Positions 1 to 5,297 of a DNA stretch of 9,460 nucleotides are shown here, in pieces (positions within the stretch are counted from its first letter, which is position 1; every line of letters begins with the position of its first letter). Below the pieces are notes generated by a model, which saw nothing but the letters and a program-made list of their open reading frames with translations, had not been told where the DNA came from and ran no database searches. The translations under genes were made by a program, and so were the position numbers. This stretch comes from an uncultured cyanobacterium (GTDB lineage: Bacteria; Cyanobacteriota; Cyanobacteriia; PCC-6307; Cyanobiaceae), in contig CAIZOZ010000125.1 of NCBI GenBank assembly GCA_903934745.1, forward strand, positions 1-9,460, written 5' to 3'.

Positions 1-382
1 CGCCCGGGTCCAGGCGCCCCAGCCAGCGAGCCTGGCCGGACACCAGCAGTACCACCACCACCAACACCAGCAGGGCCAGGGCCTTGAGCAGGCCGCGAAC
101 GAAGGCCTTGGAACCGGCGGCGGGCGGCAGGGCCACGCCGAGCGTCTGCCATGGGGTTTGGCAATCCCAGGCCTGGCGCAGGCGCCAGGGCAGGGTGGCC
201 AGCAACAGGCCCAGGGCGATCACCGCGCCGGCCAGATCCAGCTGGTCCGGGCGCCAGCTGGGGAACAGCAGGCCCAAGGGTCGGGCCGCCAGCCAGCCCA
301 GCCCGTAAAGCAGCGGCACGTACAGCAGCGTGCCCCACCAGTGGAGGCGCGGCTGGCCTGAGCGGCCGGTGGCGGTGGCCAT
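1..382 (-). CDS. Putative CPBP-family intramembrane protease, N-terminal part (runs off left edge)
   Basis: The first 127 codons of a gene read leftward from the ATG at 382-380; the rest lies outside the window. The visible protein is very hydrophobic, with likely membrane segments near residues 14-36, 48-66 and 98-116, separated by short basic stretches (WRLRQ, SKAFVRG). No signal-peptide cleavage site is evident. The ATG overlaps the clpS stop by one base (TGATG), so translation is probably coupled to clpS. The assignment rests on resemblance to the N-terminus of cyanobacterial CPBP (CAAX-protease/bacteriocin-processing) proteins and on my recollection that such a gene follows clpS in marine picocyanobacteria. 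The catalytic EExxxR and histidine motifs would lie further downstream and cannot be checked. It could instead be an unrelated multi-pass membrane protein. That it is a real membrane-protein gene is fairly sure; the family is tentative. Confidence 0.6.
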   Translation of the reverse strand, partial: MATATGRSGQPRLHWWGTLLYVPLLYGLGWLAARPLGLLFPSWRPDQLDLAGAVIALGLLLATLPWRLRQAWDCQTPWQTLGVALPPAAGSKAFVRGLLKALALLVLVVVVLLVSGQARWLGRLDPG

Positions 383-771
383 CAGCTTTCCGGCTCGATC
401 GTGCTGGTGAGGCCCTTGGCCTTGAGGGTTTCGCTGTAGAACTCCGCCGGTTCGATGTCGCAGACGATCACCAGGCCGACGCCGGTGTTGTGGGCCTCCA
501 GCATCACGGCGATGGCGTCCTGCTCACTCAGGGAGGGCACCACCTGGCGCAGGGTGGAGACGACGAACTCCATCGCGTTGACCGGATCGTTGTGCAGCAG
601 CACCTTGTAGCGAGGGGAGGGCTTGCGTACCCGCTGCTGTTCCTTGTCGAGCACCGTGGTGCCGCCGGGACGGTCCGGCGTTGCGCTGGCCCGCCAGGCC
701 GAGCGACCAGCGCTGGCCGTCCGGAGCTGGGGGGCGATCGTGGTGCTGGTGGTGAGCGGCAGGTGGTTCAT
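382..771 (-). CDS. clpS: ATP-dependent Clp protease adaptor ClpS
   Basis: 129 residues. ClpS delivers substrates with destabilising N-terminal residues to the Hsp100 chaperone (ClpC in cyanobacteria) for degradation by the Clp peptidase in the cytoplasm. Residues 1-52 are a variable extension; the ClpS core runs from about 54 (RYKVLLHNDPVNAMEFV) to 129. Compared with E. coli ClpS, the substrate-pocket residues Asn-Asp (61-62), Met67, Met90 and His94 are kept. The second Asp of the NDD motif is Pro63, and the position of E. coli Val65 is Ala93. The stretch HNTGVGLVIVCD matches what I recall of picocyanobacterial ClpS. I chose ATG 771 because it begins 31 bases after the dapL stop. An in-frame ATG at 813 would add 14 residues but overlap dapL. 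No strong Shine-Dalgarno sequence is seen (CGGGAA lies nearby). Middle gene of dapL-clpS-membrane protease; the downstream ATG overlaps its stop. Confidence 0.9.
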   Translation of the reverse strand: MNHLPLTTSTTIAPQLRTASAGRSAWRASATPDRPGGTTVLDKEQQRVRKPSPRYKVLLHNDPVNAMEFVVSTLRQVVPSLSEQDAIAVMLEAHNTGVGLVIVCDIEPAEFYSETLKAKGLTSTIEPES

Positions 772-775
772 GGCC

Positions 776-801
776 GTTCCCGTGACATGACGGTTGGGAA
801 C
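776..801 (-). promoter_or_regulatory. Small hairpin in the dapL-clpS spacer
   Basis: A 6-bp inverted repeat, GTTCCC (776-781) and GGGAAC (796-801), with 14 bases between the arms, fills most of the 31-base gap between the dapL stop and the clpS start. In the leftward mRNA the 3' arm contains the only SD-like bases (GGGA) ahead of the clpS ATG. Folding could therefore lower clpS initiation or protect the 3' end of dapL mRNA. There is no T-run, so it is not a standard terminator. A 6-bp repeat is weak evidence by itself. Confidence 0.25.
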
Positions 802-802
802 T

Positions 803-2029
803 CTAGAGAGCATGCACCCGTGCCATCGCCTCCTCGACGCGGGCCCGGCTGTTGAAGGCTGAGAGCCGGAAGTACCCCTCGCCGGCGGCGCCAAAGCCGC
901 TGCCGGGGGTGCCCACCACGTGGGCCTGGTTCAGCAGCTTGTCGAAGAAGCCCCAGGAATCGAGCCCTTCAGGGGTTTTCAGCCACACGTAGGGGGCCTG
1001 CTCACCGCCATAGACGGTGAGGCCGGCGGCGCTGAGCTCGCGGCGGATGATGGCGGCGTTGTCCATGTAGAAGCGGATCAGCGCCTGAACCTGGCTCTTG
1101 CCCTCGGGCGAGTACACCGCCTCAGCGCCGCGCTGCACGATGTAGCTGACGCCGTTGAACTTGGTGCACTGGCGCCGGTTCCAGAGGCTCCAGAGTTCCA
1201 CTTTTTCGCCATTGGCGGCTGTGCCCAGCAGCCCCCGCGGCACCACGGTGAGGGCGCAGCGGGTGCCGGTGAAGCCGGCGTTCTTGGAGAAGGAGCGGAA
1301 CTCGATCGCACAGTCGCGGGCGCCTTCGATCTCATAGATGGAATGGGGCAGCTCCGGATCCTGGATGAAGGCCTCGTAGGCGGCATCGAACAGGATCAGG
1401 GCGTCGTGGGCGCGGGCGTAGTCCACCCAGGCCTGCAGTTGCTCGCGGCTGGCGACGGCGCCGGTGGGGTTGTTGGGGAAGCAGAGGTAGATCAGATCCA
1501 CCGGGTGGTCAGGGATCTGGGCGCTGAAGCCGTTAGCGGCGGTGATCGGCAGGTAGGTGAGACCGCCATAGCGGCCGGCGTCATCGGCCTCGCCGGTGCG
1601 GCCCGCCATCACGTTGCTGTCCACGTACACCGGATAGACCGGGTCGGTTACGGCGATGCGGTTGTCGGGGCCGAGGATGTCGAGGATGTTGCTGCTGTCG
1701 CACTTGGAGCCATCGGAGATGAAGATCTCCTCGGCGCTCACCTGGCAGCCGCGGGCCTGGAAATCGTGCTGGGCGATCGCCTCGCGCAACCAGAGATAGC
1801 CCTGTTCGGGGCCATAGCCATGGAAGCCGGCGTGGGTGCCCATCTCATCGATGGCCACCTTCATGGCGGTGCGGCAGGCCTGCGGCAGGGGCTCGGTGAC
1901 ATCGCCGATGCCGAGGCGGATGATCGGGGCCTCGGGGTTGGCTTCACTGAAGACCTTGACGCGCCGGGCGATTTCCGGGAACAGGTAGCCCGCCTTGAGC
2001 TTGAGGTAGTTGCCGTTGACCTGGACCAT
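803..2029 (-). CDS. dapL: LL-diaminopimelate aminotransferase DapL
   Basis: 408 residues, the full family length. The enzyme is a PLP-dependent class I/II aminotransferase (EC 2.6.1.83). It converts tetrahydrodipicolinate to LL-2,6-diaminopimelate in one step with glutamate as amino donor, for lysine and peptidoglycan; this route is used by cyanobacteria, plants and Chlamydia. The N-terminus (VNGNYLKLKAGYLFPEIARRV) and the IGDVTEPLP segment are typical of DapL. The Schiff-base lysine is Lys249 in SFSKNAGFTGTRC, Asn187 lies in FPNNPTG, Asp215 in ILFDAAYEAF, and the carboxylate-binding arginine is Arg388 in GYFRLSAF. The ATG at 2029 gives the canonical N-terminus, although no clear Shine-Dalgarno site precedes it. 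It is first gene of the leftward operon with clpS and diverges from the radical SAM gene. Nothing looks truncated or altered. Confidence 0.97.
   Translation of the reverse strand: MVQVNGNYLKLKAGYLFPEIARRVKVFSEANPEAPIIRLGIGDVTEPLPQACRTAMKVAIDEMGTHAGFHGYGPEQGYLWLREAIAQHDFQARGCQVSAEEIFISDGSKCDSSNILDILGPDNRIAVTDPVYPVYVDSNVMAGRTGEADDAGRYGGLTYLPITAANGFSAQIPDHPVDLIYLCFPNNPTGAVASREQLQAWVDYARAHDALILFDAAYEAFIQDPELPHSIYEIEGARDCAIEFRSFSKNAGFTGTRCALTVVPRGLLGTAANGEKVELWSLWNRRQCTKFNGVSYIVQRGAEAVYSPEGKSQVQALIRFYMDNAAIIRRELSAAGLTVYGGEQAPYVWLKTPEGLDSWGFFDKLLNQAHVVGTPGSGFGAAGEGYFRLSAFNSRARVEEAMARVHAL
1773..1780. repeat. HIP1 octamer GCGATCGC (inside dapL)
   Basis: An exact copy of the Highly Iterated Palindrome 1 octamer, which many cyanobacterial genomes over-represent. 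It is flanked by G and C, giving GGCGATCGCC at 1772-1781. It lies in coding sequence. At this base composition about one chance copy per 25 kb would be expected, so one or two copies are only mild support for a cyanobacterial origin. Confidence 0.6.
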
Positions 2030-2131
2030 GGAAGAGACGGGCGGGACATCCGCCGGGAAGTGCTGGCGGGATTGTCCTATGGCGACCCACCGCCCTGCAT
2101 ACGATCAGAGCCTTGACCTGCCGCGGCCCCT
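2030..2131. promoter_or_regulatory. Divergent intergenic region dapL / radical SAM gene
   Basis: This 102-bp gap must hold, or share, the promoters for the leftward dapL operon and the rightward radical SAM gene, unless transcription starts inside a neighbour. I find no convincing -35/-10 pair on either strand. The best -10-like hexamers are TACGAT (2100-2105, rightward, about 26 bases before the GTG) and GACAAT (leftward, complement of 2071-2076). Both match the TATAAT consensus at four of six positions and neither has a good -35 partner. Picocyanobacterial promoters often show only a -10 element, so these stay possible. Confidence 0.3.
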
Positions 2132-4858
2132 GTGCTCCTCGCACCCATCCAGTCCCGCGATCCCATTGACTTCGAGGCCCTGATCGGCCCCGACATCCTC
2201 AAGCCGGCCCGCTACCTGGGCAATGAACGGGGCGTGGAGGTGCGGGACTGGGGTCAGGCCTGGGGGACCGCCGCCGTGCGCTGGGCCCTCACCTACCCCG
2301 AGGTCTACGAGGTGGGGGCCAGCAATCTCGGCCACATCATTCTCTATTCGATTCTCAACGCTGTTCCCGGCCAGCTCTGCGATCGTTCCTATCTGCCGGC
2401 GGCCGATCTCTCGGCTCGGCTACGTCAGCGGGGTGTGCCCCTGTTTGCGGTCGAGAGCCGCCGGCCCCTGGCCGCCTTCGACATCCTCGGCTTCAGCCTC
2501 AGCTCCGAGCTCGGGGCCAGCAACATCCTCGAGATGCTCGATCTGGCCGGCATCCCCATCCGTGCTGCCGCTCGCGGCGACCTGCCCTTGGCTGATCCGG
2601 CCGCCCCGCCGCTGATCTTTGCCGGCGGGCCCACCGCCACCAGCAATCCCGAACCGTTCGCGGCCTTCTTCGATTTCGTCGCCCTCGGCGATGGCGAGGA
2701 GCTGCTGCCCGAGATCGGCCTGGTGGTGGCTGAGGCCCGCGCCGCCGGTCTGAGCCGCTCGGACACCCTGCGGGATCTGGCTCTGGTGCCTGGGGTCTAC
2801 GTGCCCTCGCTCTACGGCCCGGCCGCCGATGGGGTGACGGTGGAGCCCCTGGAGCCGGGGTTGCCCATGCGCATCCAGCGGCGCACCGCCACGCCGATGC
2901 CCCACTACGCCATGGGGCTGGTGCCCCACATCGAAACGGTCCACGACCGCCTCACCGTCGAGATCCGCCGCGGCTGCACCCGCGGTTGTCGCTTCTGTCA
3001 GCCCGGCATGCTCACCCGCCCCGCCCGCGATGTGGAGCCCGAGGCGGTGATTGAGGCGGTGGAGGAGGGCATGCGCCGCACCGGCTACTCCGATTTCTCG
3101 TTGTTGTCGCTGAGTTGCAGCGACTATCTGTCGCTGCCGGCGGTGGGGGTGGAGCTGCGCAACCGGCTCGCTGACCAGAACGTCTCCCTCACCCTGCCGA
3201 GCCAGCGGGTCGATCGCTTCGACGCCAACATCGCCCATATCCTCGGCGGCACCCGCAAGGCGGGGCTCACCTTCGCCCCCGAAGCCGGCACCCAGCGCCT
3301 GCGCGACATCGTCAACAAGGGCCTCAGCGACGAGGAATTGCTGCGCGGCATCCGCACGGCGATGCAAACCGGCTATCGCAAGATCAAGCTCTATTTCATG
3401 ATCGGCCTGCCCGGCGAGGGCGACGACGACGTGCTCGGCATCGCCGACACCTGCCGCTCGCTGCAGGAGCGCTGCCGGGATCTGGGCCGGCTGGAGCTGA
3501 ACCTGACGATCAGCAACTTCACGCCCAAGCCCCACACCCCCTTTCAGTGGCACAGCGTCAGCACGGCCGAGTTCCAGCGGCGCCAGGAGCTGCTGCGCCG
3601 GGCCCTGCGCCAGCTGCGGGGGATCAAGGTCAATTTCACCGATGTGCGTCTGTCGGCGGTGGAGGACTTCGTCGGCCGCAGCGATCGGCGCCTGGCGCCG
3701 GTGCTGGAGGCAGCCTGGCGGGCCGGCGCCGGCCTCGATGCCTGGTTTGAATCCGCCGAGCGCACCTACACCGCCTGGACCGGCGCCATTGAGGCGGCGG
3801 GGCTGGGCGGCCGCTATCGCCAGCTGGAGATGGGGGGCTGGGGCAGCGCCGAGGCCCTCAGCGGCGATGATCTGGCCGCCTTTTGCCGCCAGCCCCTGCC
3901 CTGGGATCACATCGATTCCGGTGTCGACAAAACCTGGCTGGCGGAGGATCTGCAGCGGGCCCTGGCGGCGACGGTGGTGGAGGACTGTTCCTTTGCCGGC
4001 TGCAGCAGCTGCGGCGTCTGCGGCCCCGAGCTGGGCCACAACGTGGTGATTCCAGCGCCGCCGCCGCCGCCGCCGATTCCGCCGCGCTCGCCGGCCAGTG
4101 AGCGGGTGAGCCGGTTGCGTTTCGGCTTCGCCAAGACCGGCTCCCTGGCCCTGATCAGCCATCTCGATACGGTGCGCCTGCTGGAGCGGGCGTTGCGCCG
4201 CAGCGGCCTGCCGGTGAGCTTCACCGGCGGCTTCCATCCGCTGCCGCGGCTGCAGCTGGCCTTGTCGTTGCCCCTGGGGGTGGAGGGCCTCGGTGAATGG
4301 TTCGATCTGGAGTTCACCGCGCCGTTGGAGCGGCTCGATCTGGAGGTCGTGCGGCGCCAGCTCCAGGCCCAGCTGCCGGCCGAATTGCCGCTGCTGTCGG
4401 TGGCGGCGGTGCCGGTGTTCGGTCCCAGCCTGTCCCAGGAGTTGTTGAAGGCCCGCTGGCGTTTCGATCTCTGGCTTCAGCCAGCTGGAGCGTCGGCAGG
4501 AGCGTCAGCAGGCGCGGTTCCCCCCGTGCCCTCAGCGCCGGCCTGGGACGCGGCTCTGGCCGATCTGCTGGCGGCCGAAACCCTGATCTGGAGCGACACC
4601 GACAAGAAGGGGCGGCCGCGCCAGCGCGACTGTCGTCCCTACCTGTTGCAGCTGGAGCCGGTGTCGGCCGCCGCGGAGGAAGGGCTGGCTGGTGTTCCAG
4701 CCGCACAGCGCATCCGCTTGGAACTCGAGGCCGCCATTGATCTTCAGGGCCGCAGCCTCAGGCCCGAGCAGCTGCAGCACTGGCTGGCCGAGCGGCTGGC
4801 CAGCCCCCTGCAGCTGGGGCGCGTCGAGCGGCGTTTGCTGCAGCTACGCCCGTGCTAA
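2132..4858 (+). CDS. B12-binding-type radical SAM protein fused to DUF2344 (TIGR03960 + TIGR03936)
   Basis: 908 residues in three parts. Residues 1-270 resemble the B12-binding-like N-terminal region of TIGR03960 proteins (LTYPEVYEVGASNLGHIILY; FVALGDGEE). Residues 271-520 form the radical SAM core, with the [4Fe-4S]-binding CxxxCxxC at Cys282, Cys286 and Cys289 (RRGCTRGCRFCQPGM). A second cysteine set, Cys619, Cys624, Cys627 and Cys630, follows and could hold another cluster. After a proline-rich linker (641-651), residues 658-908 are the DUF2344 domain (TIGR03936), recognised by SLALISHLDTVRLLERALRR and GFHPLPRLQLALSLPLGVE. In many bacteria the two halves are separate genes next to RNase G/E; here they are fused and lie upstream of rne. 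The reaction and substrate are unknown to me. Start: GTG at 2132 is the first start codon after an in-frame TGA (2114-2116), and the next in-frame Met is residue 246. Residues 784-805 are a low-complexity insert. Confidence 0.93.
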   Translation: MLLAPIQSRDPIDFEALIGPDILKPARYLGNERGVEVRDWGQAWGTAAVRWALTYPEVYEVGASNLGHIILYSILNAVPGQLCDRSYLPAADLSARLRQRGVPLFAVESRRPLAAFDILGFSLSSELGASNILEMLDLAGIPIRAAARGDLPLADPAAPPLIFAGGPTATSNPEPFAAFFDFVALGDGEELLPEIGLVVAEARAAGLSRSDTLRDLALVPGVYVPSLYGPAADGVTVEPLEPGLPMRIQRRTATPMPHYAMGLVPHIETVHDRLTVEIRRGCTRGCRFCQPGMLTRPARDVEPEAVIEAVEEGMRRTGYSDFSLLSLSCSDYLSLPAVGVELRNRLADQNVSLTLPSQRVDRFDANIAHILGGTRKAGLTFAPEAGTQRLRDIVNKGLSDEELLRGIRTAMQTGYRKIKLYFMIGLPGEGDDDVLGIADTCRSLQERCRDLGRLELNLTISNFTPKPHTPFQWHSVSTAEFQRRQELLRRALRQLRGIKVNFTDVRLSAVEDFVGRSDRRLAPVLEAAWRAGAGLDAWFESAERTYTAWTGAIEAAGLGGRYRQLEMGGWGSAEALSGDDLAAFCRQPLPWDHIDSGVDKTWLAEDLQRALAATVVEDCSFAGCSSCGVCGPELGHNVVIPAPPPPPPIPPRSPASERVSRLRFGFAKTGSLALISHLDTVRLLERALRRSGLPVSFTGGFHPLPRLQLALSLPLGVEGLGEWFDLEFTAPLERLDLEVVRRQLQAQLPAELPLLSVAAVPVFGPSLSQELLKARWRFDLWLQPAGASAGASAGAVPPVPSAPAWDAALADLLAAETLIWSDTDKKGRPRQRDCRPYLLQLEPVSAAAEEGLAGVPAAQRIRLELEAAIDLQGRSLRPEQLQHWLAERLASPLQLGRVERRLLQLRPC
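4058..4075 (+). repeat. (CCG)6 tract encoding hexaproline in the radical SAM/DUF2344 linker
   Basis: Six consecutive CCG codons encode Pro643-648 inside the linker PAPPPPPPIPPR (641-652), exactly between the cysteine-rich end of the radical SAM half and the DUF2344 half. Polyproline runs of this length are known to stall ribosomes unless EF-P is present. The identical codons also make this a slippage-prone microsatellite. Confidence 0.8.
4487..4516 (+). repeat. 12-bp tandem repeat (about 2.5 copies) within the DUF2344 domain
   Basis: GGAGCGTCGGCA (4487-4498) is followed by GGAGCGTCAGCA (4499-4510) and a partial third copy (GGCGCG). It encodes the Gly-Ala-Ser-Ala repeat of a low-complexity insert at residues 784-805. 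The unit length keeps frame, so copy-number change would only lengthen a loop. Confidence 0.7.
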
Positions 4859-4886
4859 CTTCCACCCAAGACGGACGACCTGAATG

Positions 4887-4900
4887 AGGGGCTCTCCCCT
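4887..4900 (+). terminator. Weak hairpin after the radical SAM gene (possible 3' end)
   Basis: AGGGG (4887-4891), loop CTCT, CCCCT (4896-4900) form a 5-bp stem 29 bases after the radical SAM stop. No T-run follows (AATCGG), so it is at best a weak or factor-dependent terminator or a 3'-end-protecting stem. It is the only compact hairpin close to that stop codon. Confidence 0.2.
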
Positions 4901-4943
4901 AATCGGTCGCCGGCCAGACGTTTTCCCTAAAAGGTTGCTTTCT

Positions 4944-5015
4944 AGGAGCTCCTCACCGGAAGCGCTTCTCTTCTCACCGACTCTCCGTTCGGTCCCCTCT
5001 GCATTGACCCGGGTC
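4944..5015. repeat. Cluster of three perfect 10-bp palindromes in the rne leader
   Basis: AGGAGCTCCT (4944-4953), GAAGCGCTTC (4959-4968) and GACCCGGGTC (5006-5015) are each perfectly self-complementary and lie within 72 bases. Between the last two is the stem ACCGA (4976-4980) / TCGGT (4989-4993) with an 8-base loop. They could be DNA sites for dimeric regulators near the rne promoter or imperfect RNA hairpins. Their sequences are unrelated to one another, which argues against one shared binding protein. Confidence 0.35.
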
Positions 5016-5071
5016 CGGGTGATTCCCGCTCCTCCCAATCGCTGACCGCACGCGTCGGATCCTGATGGCCC

Positions 5072-5090
5072 CGATCCCTTGAGGGGATCG
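5072..5090 (+). promoter_or_regulatory. rne leader hairpin 1
   Basis: CGATCCC (5072-5078), loop TTGAG, GGGATCG (5084-5090) form a perfect 7-bp stem with a 5-base loop. GGCC at 5067-5070 and GGCC at 5097-5100 could extend it after an internal loop. No T-run follows, so it is probably a leader structural element rather than a terminator. Confidence 0.4.
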
Positions 5091-5206
5091 ATGGTCGGCC
5101 GGTCTCCGCCACCGTCTTCCCCTGTCCGAGCAGGGTGTGCAGCCGCTGCTTCCTCCGTTCGTCGGGCTTCCCCGCTGATCGGTCCCCCCGCTCATCGGGT
5201 TCTGAT

Positions 5207-5219
5207 CCCGCCAGGCGGG
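5207..5219 (+). promoter_or_regulatory. rne leader hairpin 2
   Basis: CCCGC (5207-5211), loop CAG, GCGGG (5215-5219) form a short all-G/C stem 79 bases before the rne ATG. It is stable for its size, but this motif is easy to find by chance in DNA of this composition. Confidence 0.3.
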
Positions 5220-5252
5220 CCGGTTGCAGCGACTCTTCCCGCGGCCATCCTT

Positions 5253-5270
5253 CCTGCCTCCAGAGGCAGG
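5253..5270 (+). promoter_or_regulatory. rne leader hairpin 3, proximal to the start codon
   Basis: CCTGCCTC (5253-5260) and GAGGCAGG (5263-5270) are perfect complements separated by CA. This allows a 7-bp stem with the tetraloop CCAG, ending 27 bases before the rne ATG. The region between the stem and the ATG is open and contains the U-rich AGCTTTCTCC. A strong stem next to a single-stranded U-rich segment is the kind of arrangement RNase E recognises, so it is a reasonable candidate for feedback control. Confidence 0.4.
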
Positions 5271-5297
5271 GCTCACCGAGCCGAACAAGCTTTCTCC

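Larger units (their letters stand above)
4859..5297 (+). promoter_or_regulatory. Long rne leader / intergenic region without a gene
   Basis: 439 bases lie between the radical SAM stop and the rne ATG, and I see no supportable gene on either strand. The stretch is pyrimidine-rich on the coding strand (31 of 40 bases at 4961-5000; 40 of 60 at 5101-5160, counted by hand) and rich in short inverted repeats. The only T/A-rich patch is 4919-4943 (TTTTCCCTAAAAGG and TTGCTTTCT); a second short one, AGCTTTCTCC, lies directly before the ATG. Long, structured rne leaders that mediate autoregulation by RNase E are established in E. coli and reported in Synechocystis, so a similar role is likely but inferred. 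I cannot place a promoter or transcription start. The rne frame stays open back to a TTG at 5079, but that N-terminal stretch has no resemblance to RNase E. Confidence 0.6.

Noticed and set aside
772..894. Longer ClpS starting at 894 or 813
   Set aside because: Both overlap the dapL 3' end and add non-conserved residues. ATG 771 fits the gap after dapL; 813 remains a minor alternative.
2071..2105. Promoters in the dapL/radical SAM gap (TACGAT rightward, GACAAT leftward)
   Set aside because: Only four of six -10 positions match and there is no -35 at proper spacing, so I describe the gap but do not assert a promoter.
920..2116. A 398-codon rightward open frame opposite dapL
   Set aside because: Mirror frame of dapL with low-complexity Gly/Val/Ala/Asp composition and no recognisable domain; the dapL reading has all the PLP-site motifs.
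2420..4237. A 605-codon open frame antisense to the radical SAM gene
   Set aside because: High GC with G/C-biased third positions removes stops from the opposite strand. The translation is Ala/Gly/Gln/His-rich, matches no family I recognise, and the sense strand carries clear catalytic motifs.
4921..5032. Sigma-70-like promoter for rne (TAAAAG at 4928-4933; TTGACC at 5004-5009)
   Set aside because: Neither hexamer has a partner at 16-18 bases: the sequence upstream of TAAAAG is GGTCGC, and the one downstream of TTGACC is C-rich.
5079..5297. N-terminal extension of RNase E from TTG 5079 (73 extra residues)
   Set aside because: Cyanobacterial RNase E normally begins MPxQIxIAEQ, which matches ATG 5298. 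The extension is low-complexity and coincides with hairpin-rich leader sequence.
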